64,000 nt of DNA. It comes from Clostridiales bacterium. Lineage in GTDB: Bacteria; Bacillota; Clostridia; Saccharofermentanales; Saccharofermentanaceae. The stretch is taken from contig JAFVAY010000016.1 in assembly GCA_017480325.1 (NCBI GenBank), forward strand, positions 18,315-82,314, read 5' to 3'. A program made the position numbers and the translations under genes. This document shows, in pieces, positions 34,932-42,930 of the stretch. Below the pieces are notes generated by a model that was not told where the DNA came from, ran no database searches, and saw only the letters and a list, made by a program, of their open reading frames with translations. Each line of letters starts with the position of its first letter. The first letter of the stretch is position 1.

Positions 34932-36542
34932 ATGAATACTATTAGAAATTATTTGGATAATATGTTTCGGAATCTTCCGAATACGGAGGAGGTCCGTAAG
35001 GCAAAGTCAGAGCTGCTGTCCATGATGGAGGACAAGTTCGAGGAGCTTATAGCAGAGGGTAAGACGGAGAACGAGGCTGTCGGTGTAGTAATCTCCGAGT
35101 TCGGCAATCTGGATGAGGTGGCGGAGTCCATCGGCTTATCAAACGAGGTGAAGGAGACCGCGAGCTTCGCGAAGCCAATGCTGTCCATGGACAGGATCAA
35201 GGATTATCTTTCTGTCGTATCCTCAAGATCGCTTCTGATCCCTCTCGGGATCGCGCTATGCATCATGAGCGTTACGTGCAATATCTTGGCGGACATCCTC
35301 GGAGACGGAGCAATCCTGGATACTCTGGGAGTGATCGGATTCTTTATTATGGTGGCGGCGGCAGTCGTGCTGTTCGTGATTTCCGGGTCTAAGAACAAGG
35401 AGTTCAATGAGATCAATAATGACGAGGAGTCTCTCGGCATCGAGTCCTGCGATTATGTTCGTAACGAGAGAAGACGCTTTAAGCCCACCTACAGCACCAT
35501 GGCGGCGATCGGAATTGCGCTGTGCATTATCAGTGTGACGTTTCCTATCATCGTATCCGCTATACCGGTAATCAATGATGACTTCGGAGCGATCCTGTTC
35601 TTATTCTCCGTAGCTGTGGGCGTGTTCCTGATCGTATCGGCGAACGTCCGCATGAACGGCTACGAGAAGCTTCTGAAGCTTAACGGCGCCGGCAAAATGA
35701 GTGAGGAGTTCATCCCCAAGGAGGACCGTAAGATCAGTAAGGCTCCTATCATCATCGGAGTTATCGTCGTAGTGCTGGTGCTCGGAATTGCCATGATCAT
35801 GGGGTTTGTAAGAATATTCTCCTTCGTATCGACAGGTGATAAGTATTACGGAGAATATGATCTTGATATCGATTCGGTTGACGAGATCGATAAGATCAAC
35901 GTTGACGCTGAGGCGTGCTCGATCGTTATCAGGACCTCTTCGGATGTCGACTCGGTCGAGGCGAGCTATTCGGGCGACGAGAGTCTGATGCCTGAGGTGA
36001 CCTTCGAGGATGGCGTGATCACTGTTTCTCAGCATATCAGCGGTAGCGCCTATCGCTTTAGAAACGGAGCCGAGGTTGTCCTGGTATTTGCCGAGGATGT
36101 TGATCTGGACGAGATAGAGATCAATGCTGATGCCGGTAATCTGGAGATATCGGATATTAACGTTGATAATCTTAGCGGTGAATTCGATGCAGGCAATATC
36201 GAGCTTCAGAAATGTGTATGCGCGATCGTAAGCCTGACGGCAGATGCCGGCAATGTTGAGGTTAACGGCTGTGAATTCGGGTCGATCACTCTGGATACCA
36301 ACGCCGGAAATATAGATATCAATGACACGACCTTCGAGATCGTTAACATCACAAATGACTTCGGAGATGTTGAGATCAATGATGTTGATAATATCGACTA
36401 CTACACCATCGATGCTTCATGTGATCTGGGTTCTGTCGAAGTGGGCGGCCGCGATTACGGAACGACCTGCATAACCACAGGAACAGGCTCCGGATCGATA
36501 ACGGTATCCTGCGACGCAGGCGATATCGAGATAGGAAACTGA
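34932..36542 (+). CDS. HAAS-domain membrane protein with DUF4097-like beta-repeat domain
   Basis: 536 residues. The N-terminus (residues 1-85) is a HAAS/DUF1700-type helical domain (RNYLDNMFRNLP, AVGVVISEFGNLDEVAESIG). Four to five membrane segments follow (about 97-160, 195-240 and 275-297). The C-terminal 230 residues are an outer parallel-beta domain of DUF4097 type with repeated Asp-Ala-Gly-Asn turns (NADAGNLEI, DTNAGNIDI). It is cotranscribed with padR 18 bases upstream; such pairs are thought to monitor envelope stress. Confidence 0.82.
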   Translation: MNTIRNYLDNMFRNLPNTEEVRKAKSELLSMMEDKFEELIAEGKTENEAVGVVISEFGNLDEVAESIGLSNEVKETASFAKPMLSMDRIKDYLSVVSSRSLLIPLGIALCIMSVTCNILADILGDGAILDTLGVIGFFIMVAAAVVLFVISGSKNKEFNEINNDEESLGIESCDYVRNERRRFKPTYSTMAAIGIALCIISVTFPIIVSAIPVINDDFGAILFLFSVAVGVFLIVSANVRMNGYEKLLKLNGAGKMSEEFIPKEDRKISKAPIIIGVIVVVLVLGIAMIMGFVRIFSFVSTGDKYYGEYDLDIDSVDEIDKINVDAEACSIVIRTSSDVDSVEASYSGDESLMPEVTFEDGVITVSQHISGSAYRFRNGAEVVLVFAEDVDLDEIEINADAGNLEISDINVDNLSGEFDAGNIELQKCVCAIVSLTADAGNVEVNGCEFGSITLDTNAGNIDINDTTFEIVNITNDFGDVEINDVDNIDYYTIDASCDLGSVEVGGRDYGTTCITTGTGSGSITVSCDAGDIEIGN

Positions 36543-36543
36543 T

Positions 36544-36768
36544 ATGTTCTTCGGGAAAGGTAATAAGTCGAAGACCGATGATACTGCATATAATAAAAGC
36601 GCCGAGACACCGGCGCTTAAATGCAGTATCTGTACCGGCGAGACGACCGCGGGCTTCATCGATAATGCTACCGGCAAATTCCGCGACGTAATGCTCATCC
36701 GCACCCCCGCCGACCTCGAGACCTTCAAGCAGACCTACCACGTGGAGGAGCTGAAGAAGATATACTAG
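36544..36768 (+). CDS. small conserved hypothetical protein
   Basis: 74 residues, starting 1 base after the previous stop. The core SICTGETTAGFIDNATGKFRD and VMLIRTPADLETFKQTY resembles a family of short clostridial proteins seen in many genomes without an assigned function. No membrane segment. The gene is probably the last of the padR operon. Confidence 0.65.
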   Translation: MFFGKGNKSKTDDTAYNKSAETPALKCSICTGETTAGFIDNATGKFRDVMLIRTPADLETFKQTYHVEELKKIY

Positions 36769-36794
36769 GGGGCGTAGACTAATTATTTGGCGAC

Positions 36795-36968
36795 TTACTT
36801 TCCGCCGAGGGTCTTCTTGATGCCGTCTACGTCGGGCAGATCAACCTTGACCTTCTTCTCGACTTCGTTGATCGCCTGATTAGCAACCTTCTTGGCATTC
36901 TCATCCTTCGAGATCTTCTCGATTGCATCCTCTGCAATGTCCTTTGCCTTATTAAGATCGATATCCAT
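36795..36968 (-). CDS. 57-residue charged helical protein
   Basis: The minus-strand frame from ATG 36968 to TAA 36795 encodes a Lys/Asp/Glu-rich protein (MDIDLNKAKDIAEDAIEKIS ... GIKKTLGGK) that should be almost entirely helical. A strong AGGAGGTG ribosome-binding site sits 4 bases upstream of the ATG, so translation is likely. Family not recognised; small helical proteins of this composition are often stress or antitoxin-like, but nothing here proves a role. Confidence 0.7.
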   Translation of the reverse strand: MDIDLNKAKDIAEDAIEKISKDENAKKVANQAINEVEKKVKVDLPDVDGIKKTLGGK

Positions 36969-37223
36969 ATCGCACCTCCTGATAATTGTTGGGTTAATTA
37001 TAACACTGACTGCGTGTATGTTTTTGTGTATGAAAAAGCAAGAAAAGCATACATAAAGACATACATATGGGCATTTTTATGTCATTATGTATGGAATTCT
37101 CGAGAAAACATACACAAATGCATACACCCTCTTCACAGGTCAAGTTCCCACCATTATGGTGCAAATCCGTCAGTTTCAACGCTGATATACTACGGATAAC
37201 TTGCAATTAAGGGGGATAATCAG
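36969..37223. other. intergenic region with CATACA-type repeats
   Basis: Between 37012 and 37130 the tetramer CATA/TGTA recurs many times, in particular GCATACATAAAGACATACAT (about 37049) and ACATACACAAATGCATACAC (about 37108), two related 20-base units about 59 bases apart. GATATACT upstream of the lipoprotein gene may be its -10 box, with AAGGGGG as ribosome-binding site. No gene is supported. Confidence 0.5.
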
Positions 37224-38399
37224 ATGAACAACAAGATCAGAAAAGCAGTGGCGTGCGTAATTGGATTTTCGATGATGCTCGCGACGGTCGGATGCAGTAA
37301 GAACGATTCTGCCGAGGAGTCCATGAGAGAGGAGCTCGAGAGTTTAAGGGCGCAGCTTGAGACACAGGAGTCGACTTCCGAGGCCGAGGAAGCGGAGGAG
37401 ACTGGAGAGGCAGCAGAGCAAGCGGACGAGGCGGCGGAGCAGACTGAGGAGACGGAGGCGACAGAAACTGAGGTCGAGTTGAGATCATGGAATCTTCCGT
37501 TTACTGTGGCGGACGGTAATTATAACCTGAGCATGGGGCAGATCGCTGAAGGCGAGGGCGGGTTCTGTTATTCTCTGGCGTGTGTGCGTGTTCTTGATGA
37601 TATCGAGACGCAGGTAAGCAGCTTCTATCGTTACGATCTTCCTTCCGTGGATGCGGGCAAGGAAGTAGTCTACCCGATCATTCAGATTTACAACGCCAGT
37701 GATGAGGTGCTGACCTTCAAGCAGCAGGATTCAGTGTCGTTATATGCCGATTCTGTTCAGGTGACGCCGATCAATCTTGACGGGTATTATTTCAGCATTG
37801 ACGGTGTTCAAGGGTCTGTACAGTATAACGTGGATCCGGGCAGGGAGGCGGAGATAGTTTTCCCATTCATTGTCGACGAGGGTTGGACTGAGATAACGGT
37901 ATTCTGTGATAACGCATCGTGGACCTTTACTCAGGATGATGTCAGTGGTGATACATATACTTATGCATCTGTTTTTAATTCCAATCCTGATTATAATTAC
38001 GTCGAACCCGACACTGTCGTGTATCAGGGCAGCTACGAGATGATATTCGACGGCATCGAAGTGGACACGACTACTTATCCCAAGGATGTTGCGGTATTCG
38101 AGTTCACGATCAATAACCTTACCGACAACATGCTGACCTTAAGTCTGCCTCTTAATATGCGAGGGTATCAGGATCTGCGCATGCTGACCTCCACGTCCGG
38201 TCTTCAGGATGAATTCAGCGGGCACGTCAACGCATTTAACGATGATGTGTGGACTGACAGCGTTATCGAGATACATCCCGGTATGTCTTCGAGAGTTTAT
38301 ATCGCTTATGCTGTTGTCGGCGGAACCGGAAGCTTCGAGTGTTACTTCGAGACCAATGAAGACGGCGTTGTGACACAGGTCGCCGCGCTAGTGCAGTAG
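37224..38399 (+). CDS. secreted lipoprotein with acidic linker
   Basis: 391 residues. A signal peptide with lipobox (MLATVGCSKND, Cys about residue 24) is followed by a coiled, extremely Glu-rich linker (about residues 30-85) and a beta-rich C-terminal region of 300 residues with no motif I recognise. The linker would hold the domain away from the membrane. It is the likely substrate of Lgt. The gene ends 12 bases before the kinase gene. Confidence 0.72.
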   Translation: MNNKIRKAVACVIGFSMMLATVGCSKNDSAEESMREELESLRAQLETQESTSEAEEAEETGEAAEQADEAAEQTEETEATETEVELRSWNLPFTVADGNYNLSMGQIAEGEGGFCYSLACVRVLDDIETQVSSFYRYDLPSVDAGKEVVYPIIQIYNASDEVLTFKQQDSVSLYADSVQVTPINLDGYYFSIDGVQGSVQYNVDPGREAEIVFPFIVDEGWTEITVFCDNASWTFTQDDVSGDTYTYASVFNSNPDYNYVEPDTVVYQGSYEMIFDGIEVDTTTYPKDVAVFEFTINNLTDNMLTLSLPLNMRGYQDLRMLTSTSGLQDEFSGHVNAFNDDVWTDSVIEIHPGMSSRVYIAYAVVGGTGSFECYFETNEDGVVTQVAALVQ

Positions 38400-38405
38400 T
38401 ATAAT
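38400..38405 (+). promoter_or_regulatory. -10 box for a predicted leaderless kinase mRNA
   Basis: TATAAT begins right after the lipoprotein stop codon and ends six bases before ATG 38412. Confidence 0.5.
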
Positions 38406-38411
38406 CAGATC

Positions 38412-39473
38412 ATGAATCCTAACGAAGAACAATACGAGTATTGTCCCAGGTGCGACGCGAATCTGACTCTGCAGAAAGGGTACAGTAATACTGTCCCTTT
38501 CTGGATATGCAGGGGCTGTGGTGAGATGCTGATTAATCCCAAGGTTGACGCCGAAGATGATATCGCATGGATCTGCGACAAATGCGGAGCGATGCTTAAC
38601 GTTCAGGACGGGTTCGCGGATAACAACGGCAAGTGGAAGTGCACGTGCTGTGGCTTCGAGAACAGTATTGATGAGAAAAATCTCTATGATACGGAAGAGG
38701 CGTATCAGGCTGACCGTCTGAGTCCTTATAAAGGATTGAGCGACGAAGAGGTGTTGTATATAAGTTCTTTTCGAGAAGAGAAGGGGATCGAGGACAGACC
38801 TGACGTGCTACTCGTAACTGACGAGGACACGGGAAGGAAGCTTATCAAGAAGTATCTTACGGTTTACGACAAATCCATATACGAGTACTTAAGGGATAAC
38901 CCGGTGGCGCACATGCCGCGTATCATCTATCTCGCGGAGGGCGACAACTGCCTTGTGGTGATAGAGGAGTATATCGAAGGAAAGACTGTCGAAAAGCTGG
39001 TGAGGGAGGAAGGTCTATCCGGGAGGCAGGCCCTTAAGATCACCCGGGACATCTGCACTGTACTTGATGTGCTTCACAGTCTGCCGAGCCCTATTATTCA
39101 CAGGGATATTAAGCCGTCGAATGTGATCGTGACGGATGAGGGCGAGGTGTACCTTCTCGACATGAACGCGGCAAAGTGGTACGAGCCCGGGAAGAAGGAT
39201 GACACCGATTATCTAGGCACTATGTACTATGCTGCGCCGGAGCAGATCTGGTACGGGTTGACGGCAGCCTCCGCCAAATCAGACGTATACGCTGTCGGAG
39301 TGCTTCTTAACGTGATGCTGACGGGCGCGATCCCGAAGCTCAAGCAGGCGCCGGAGCCTATGTGGACAGTAATAGAGAAGTGCATCAGTCTTGATGCAGA
39401 GGACAGATATGATGTAAGGGAGCTTCTGGATGTATTGGAAAGTATCAGCGCGGAAGGGGAAGACGATGAATAA
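38412..39473 (+). CDS. zinc-ribbon serine/threonine protein kinase
   Basis: 353 residues. The N-terminus has paired zinc ribbons (CPRCDANL/CRGCGEML and CDKCGAML/CTCCGFEN, residues 11-77). The kinase domain follows: a lysine in GRKLIKKYL, IIHRDIKPSNVIV (catalytic loop, complete), and YAAPEQIWYG. The metal-binding DFG is replaced by DMN in LLDMNAAKW, so activity needs testing. No membrane segment is seen. A leaderless start is suggested by TATAAT ending six bases before the ATG. The HTH protein gene overlaps its end by 8 bases and is a likely partner or substrate. Confidence 0.85.
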   Translation: MNPNEEQYEYCPRCDANLTLQKGYSNTVPFWICRGCGEMLINPKVDAEDDIAWICDKCGAMLNVQDGFADNNGKWKCTCCGFENSIDEKNLYDTEEAYQADRLSPYKGLSDEEVLYISSFREEKGIEDRPDVLLVTDEDTGRKLIKKYLTVYDKSIYEYLRDNPVAHMPRIIYLAEGDNCLVVIEEYIEGKTVEKLVREEGLSGRQALKITRDICTVLDVLHSLPSPIIHRDIKPSNVIVTDEGEVYLLDMNAAKWYEPGKKDDTDYLGTMYYAAPEQIWYGLTAASAKSDVYAVGVLLNVMLTGAIPKLKQAPEPMWTVIEKCISLDAEDRYDVRELLDVLESISAEGEDDE

Positions 39474-39909
39474 CAGACCTACGGAGGAGCTGGACAAGCT
39501 CCTCTCGGAGACCCAGCCCAATCGCATAGGCGAGTATATATCCGATAACAACAAATATCTGGCGGATAACGACAAGGGCTTCTATTACTACTACCGTAAT
39601 GTGCTCGACGAGAAGCACATCATGCTTAAGGATGTTTACACGCAGACCGGTATCTCGGAATCCTACGGCAGCAAGATCATCTCTATGGAGAAGCATACTA
39701 GAAACCGCGATCTGATTATCCGCCTATGCATCGCGGGACACTTCTCTCTCGAGGAGGTGAACCGTGCGCTTAAGCTCTACGGCTTTAATCCGCTGTACTC
39801 GAAGACTCCCAAGGACGCATGCGTGATAGTGGCGCTGAATAATCATATATATGATATCGATCGCATCAACGGACTTCTTCAAGAGAACGGACTCGAGGAG
39901 TTAAAGTGA
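39466..39909 (+). CDS. HTH (XRE-like) protein coupled to the kinase
   Basis: 147 residues. The centre carries an XRE-like helix-turn-helix (HIMLKDVYTQTGISESYGSK, about residues 50-70, then RDLIIRLCIAGHFSLEEVNR). The start at 39466 lies within the last codons of the kinase gene, preceded by GGGGAAGACG. Translational coupling suggests a regulator phosphorylated by, or sequestered with, the kinase. This is inference; the pairing kinase plus small HTH is known in Clostridia. Confidence 0.72.
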   Translation: MNNRPTEELDKLLSETQPNRIGEYISDNNKYLADNDKGFYYYYRNVLDEKHIMLKDVYTQTGISESYGSKIISMEKHTRNRDLIIRLCIAGHFSLEEVNRALKLYGFNPLYSKTPKDACVIVALNNHIYDIDRINGLLQENGLEELK

Positions 39910-39940
39910 GAGGAGATTAATTCTTCGCTTCTCTTCGGTG

Positions 39941-39969
39941 TTGTTCACGATTATCCTGCATGGTATAAT
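39941..39969 (+). promoter_or_regulatory. promoter of the antitoxin RNA
   Basis: TTGTTC (39941-39946), 17 bases, TATAAT (39964-39969): a strong constitutive-looking promoter with no gene in front of it. Confidence 0.8.
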
Positions 39970-39975
39970 TTCATT

Positions 39976-40060
39976 GGTAGCACAGTCTGCAAAGACGGTT
40001 GCTTTCCAAGTGAAGTTTATGGCCTCACCTTAGTTTGCAGAAGTCTTGGGTGAGGTTTTC
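39976..40060 (+). ncRNA. predicted antisense RNA (type I antitoxin)
   Basis: An RNA of about 85 bases should start near 39976 and end at the hairpin CCTCACC (40023-40029) / GGTGAGG (40049-40055) followed by TTTTC. It contains no open frame. It overlaps the 3' end of the holin-like toxin gene on the opposite strand, and its first 30 bases resemble the 5' leader of the toxin mRNA. This is the arrangement of type I toxin-antitoxin systems of Gram-positive bacteria. Confidence 0.75.
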
Positions 40061-40259
40061 ATTTGCGACGATATCTGGAATCCAGATAGGCAAATAGCTT
40101 CAATAACATGGCTACGGAAGCTATCACCAAAGTTAACATTGCTATTACCAAAGACAATAATTCGTAGTCAGACATATCCACAGCCCTCCTTTCCTCATCA
40201 CTATCCCGTAGGATGTATTCGTACTTGGAAGGCAACCGCCCATTAAGCAGACTGTGCTA
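39978..40259. repeat. inverted repeats flanking the toxin gene
   Basis: TAGCACAGTCTGC...GGTTGCTTTCCAAG (39978-40010) reappears inverted at 40224-40259, with a few mismatches in the middle. In the toxin mRNA these arms are at the 5' and 3' ends and could pair, hiding the ribosome-binding site, as described for type I toxin mRNAs. Confidence 0.75.
40059..40175 (-). CDS. holin-like small membrane toxin (type I TA)
   Basis: 38 residues: MSDYELLSLVIAMLTLVIAS, then a short hydrophobic continuation and a basic end (LDSRYRRK). This matches the putative holin-like toxin family of Firmicutes in length, the DYE/LLS start, the single membrane span and the cationic tail. A strong AGGAGGG ribosome-binding site is 8 bases upstream of ATG 40175. 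Overexpression would be expected to damage the membrane. The antisense RNA, its promoter and the flanking inverted repeats are all present, so the locus looks functional. Confidence 0.82.
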   Translation of the reverse strand: MSDYELLSLVIAMLTLVIASVAMLLKLFAYLDSRYRRK

Positions 40260-40527
40260 ATAAAATGATAAGTTGATTTGTTCCAGGATTCACCTACCAA
40301 AAAACGACAAAAATCGACAAAAATCGACAAATTAAGCCCCAATACCCCATGTCCTCAATGGGATGCATGCGCGACAGCAGATTCCACCTAAACGGTGGGA
40401 CTATTTGTTAATAGATAGTAAAAGTACGTTTATAAGGACTTATTGCCGTGCCCGGGGTGCTATAATCACATTAATGAACCGGGTTGCCGGTTCTAAGGGA
40501 TTTTGGAATAAATGGGAGGTATCTATT
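40260..40527. other. intergenic region: toxin promoter side, CGACAAAA repeats, small hairpins
   Basis: Three direct repeats of ATCGACAAAA type lie at about 40304-40333. Hairpins CCCAT/ATGGG (about 40347-40363) and CCACC/GGTGG (about 40385-40400) follow. TATAAT at about 40461-40466 is the likely -10 box of the membrane protein gene at 40528. The toxin promoter must lie just left of the repeats on the minus strand, but I cannot fix its hexamers. Confidence 0.5.
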
Positions 40528-40749
40528 ATGTTGACAGTATTATTCTATGCGGCGCTGATTTATGTAGCATTAAGGATGCTGGTCTGGGGCATCAAAGCCG
40601 CTTGGGGCTTGGCGAAAATCATCGCGTTTGTGGTGCTGCTGCCGGTAATGATTGTAGGTCTCGCGATGGCGGGGATGGTTATGCTGGCGGCGGGACTTCT
40701 TGTGTTGTTTGTTATTCTATCGACTATAGGAATGTTGATATGGCCGTGA
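40528..40749 (+). CDS. 73-residue hydrophobic membrane protein
   Basis: Almost the whole protein is membrane-embedded: two or three spans (LFYAALIYVALRMLVWG, IIAFVVLLPVMIVGLAMAGM, AGLLVLFVILSTIGMLI). The ATG at 40528 has GGGAGGT 9 bases upstream and is preferred over the far-upstream start of the same open frame, which would add a non-hydrophobic, poorly coding segment. Function unknown. Confidence 0.7.
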   Translation: MLTVLFYAALIYVALRMLVWGIKAAWGLAKIIAFVVLLPVMIVGLAMAGMVMLAAGLLVLFVILSTIGMLIWP

Positions 40750-40891
40750 ATCTTGAGGGTTCTGGTGGGTGTTGTTTTATTAATAAGATAAGACGTTCAT
40801 AAGAAGGATGTAGTTAGTTAAATAAAGACTAATCGCAGAGGGCGAGGGGCCTTTTATCAACCTAGCATAGCAAAAAAGATTGGAGAATAGT

Positions 40892-41839
40892 ATGAGCGAG
40901 AATGATAAGAAAGATAAACATTTCATTACACAAGACGATATTATTACAGTACTGAATTCACTTTACAATCAATCGATAAAAGGCATCAGTAAAGTTAGTC
41001 CTCCAATTACGGATTTGGCGGATGATTACTTAAGAAAAAGTCCGAATCCTGAAGTTGCATGTAAAAAGATGATTAAAAATCAGATTGCTAAATGTACAAC
41101 ATCAGGATTTGTTACTGGTTTTGGAGGAGTAATAACATTACCGGTTACTATTCCGGCCAATATTAGTAGCGTGTTATATGTTCAGATGCGAATGGTTGCT
41201 TGCGTTGCGTACATGGCTGGTTATGAATTAGATTCTGATCAAGTTCAAACTTTTGTATATGCATGTCTTGCCGGAGTTTCAGTTAATGAAGTTGTTAAAC
41301 TTGCTGGTATTAAAACTGGCATGAAGGTTGCTCAGAAAGGAATTGAAAAGATACCGGGTAAAGCTTTAGTAAAAATCAATCAAAAAATAGGGTTTAGATT
41401 TATAACTAAGTTCGGAGAGACGGGCATCGTTAATCTGGGTAAACTCATTCCTGGTGTAGGAGCGGTAGTTAATGGTGGTTTGGATTTTGCTGAAACAAAG
41501 ATAATAGCTGATAGAGCATATAAAATGTTTTTTGAAGGGGACTTTTCTGCCGGTCAAAAACCAGAAGATGAGATACCCGACGAAATTGTATCTAAATCAA
41601 TTCAAGCGGAGATAATAGAACCTACTTATGATTCTGGATATAAAATGGTAATGTATGAGGGAATACAATGTAAGATGTATCGCTCTTATATTAATGAAGA
41701 CGATGGGCCTCTTGTTATGGTTGCAAGCCCCAGAGATTTGGAAAAAGCATACGAATTAGGATTTATTCGTATCGGTCATCCAAATGAAGTGGTCAAGTAT
41801 ATATCAGAAGAAGAGTATAACAAGTTGATAAATAACTAG
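40892..41839 (+). CDS. EcsC-family protein
   Basis: 315 residues. The EcsC core is visible: GFVTGFGGVITLPVTIPANI (about residues 73-92), YVQMRMVACVAYMAGYEL and the glycine-rich GKLIPGVGAVVNGGLDFAET. The C-terminal 70 residues are not part of the usual EcsC region. EcsC proteins are membrane-associated and of unknown biochemical role. The gene is clearly more AT-rich than the flanking core genes, as are the next ones, suggesting acquisition by transfer. TTGGAGAA is the ribosome-binding site. Confidence 0.78.
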   Translation: MSENDKKDKHFITQDDIITVLNSLYNQSIKGISKVSPPITDLADDYLRKSPNPEVACKKMIKNQIAKCTTSGFVTGFGGVITLPVTIPANISSVLYVQMRMVACVAYMAGYELDSDQVQTFVYACLAGVSVNEVVKLAGIKTGMKVAQKGIEKIPGKALVKINQKIGFRFITKFGETGIVNLGKLIPGVGAVVNGGLDFAETKIIADRAYKMFFEGDFSAGQKPEDEIPDEIVSKSIQAEIIEPTYDSGYKMVMYEGIQCKMYRSYINEDDGPLVMVASPRDLEKAYELGFIRIGHPNEVVKYISEEEYNKLINN

Positions 41840-42022
41840 GCATTTTACCTTGAGCGCTTATTTGCCACGCATAAATAAGGATAAGAATTACTCTTTAAGT
41901 CAAATTTGGTTTTTTGCATAATACTTTGTTCACACAAGTTTTTCTAACTGCTCACCAAGTTGTAGATACCATACCATATACTGATTACGTGATGAAACTT
42001 ATTGTTTATAGGGGGTGCTACA

Positions 42023-42766
42023 ATGAGATACAGAAAACATATTAGAACTTTCGCTATACTTCTGTCAGCAACATTTTTGTTTTGTAACTTGCTTTTCACG
42101 AGAAATAGCACGGTCTATGCCGACGGCTTCAATCCGGGTATTGAAGCTTTTGTAACAAGTTTGTATTCAGATTGCTTGGGGAGAACTCCTGATCCAACGG
42201 GTCTAAATGATTGGTGCACTAAGCTTTCTAATGGAACTGTTACCGGCAAGCAATGTGCTTATGGTTTTTTCTTCAGTCCTGAGTTTCAAACTAAGGCCAA
42301 TCAGTGGAGTGATGATGCCTTGATTGATGCATATTACAAGGTGTTCCTTAATAGGTCTGCTGATCCATCCGGGAAAGCATATTGGGCAAGTCAGATTGCA
42401 AATTCAACCAATGATATTAGCATTTTATTTACAGGATTTGCTGACTCGAACGAGTTCTCCAGTAAATGTGCATCATATGGCATAGTTGTTGGCGATCATA
42501 TTAATGTACCGGACACCGTGAGAACAATGAGTACTGCTAGCGCTGCTGCACCAGCTGCAGCTACAACAAGCACTTCGAGTTCGTCAGGCAGCGGTAGAGC
42601 CCCTAATGGGTGGTTCAATCCACCTGCGGGAAATGAAGTATGGCTTACAGAAGCCGGAAGCCGTTACCACAGTCGTCCCGGATGTAGTGGAATGATTGAC
42701 CCGAGTCACACCACATTGGCGTGGGCACAGGCAAACGGATATACCGCATGCGCAAGATGTCATTGA
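42023..42766 (+). CDS. secreted DUF4214-domain protein
   Basis: 247 residues. A signal peptide (residues 1-35, ending near STVYADG) precedes two DUF4214-type repeats: FVTSLYSDCLGRTPDPTGLN and YYKVFLNRSADPSGKAYW, each with the Asp-Pro-x-Gly loop. A Ser/Ala/Thr-rich linker joins a C-terminal segment SRYHSRPGCSGMIDPSHTT...GYTACARCH, which resembles the short Cys/His pocket found after secreted nucleases and cell-wall proteins. RBS AGGGGGTG supports this ATG. A strong terminator follows. Probably cell-surface-associated; function unknown. Confidence 0.8.
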   Translation: MRYRKHIRTFAILLSATFLFCNLLFTRNSTVYADGFNPGIEAFVTSLYSDCLGRTPDPTGLNDWCTKLSNGTVTGKQCAYGFFFSPEFQTKANQWSDDALIDAYYKVFLNRSADPSGKAYWASQIANSTNDISILFTGFADSNEFSSKCASYGIVVGDHINVPDTVRTMSTASAAAPAAATTSTSSSSGSGRAPNGWFNPPAGNEVWLTEAGSRYHSRPGCSGMIDPSHTTLAWAQANGYTACARCH

Positions 42767-42783
42767 TATAACTAACGACGCTC

Positions 42784-42814
42784 AAGACCGCCACCATGTT
42801 TGTGGCGGTCTTTT
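42784..42814 (+). terminator. terminator of the DUF4214 gene
   Basis: Eleven-base perfect stem AAGACCGCCAC / GTGGCGGTCTT with a seven-base loop and T run. Confidence 0.85.
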
Positions 42815-42930
42815 ATATGTCTTTTCATAGAGGAACCTGTACGGTGGCGTTTCAGGTGGTGATTTTAAGATTTGATGTGGCGGAAGTGGGTATGCTGGCA
42901 ATGGGGATGCTTGCATTATTACAACGATCT

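Noticed and set aside
37014..37199. 61-codon open frame in the CATACA-rich intergenic region
   Set aside because: The reading follows the repeat composition, there is no ribosome-binding site, and the protein has no coding-like pattern.
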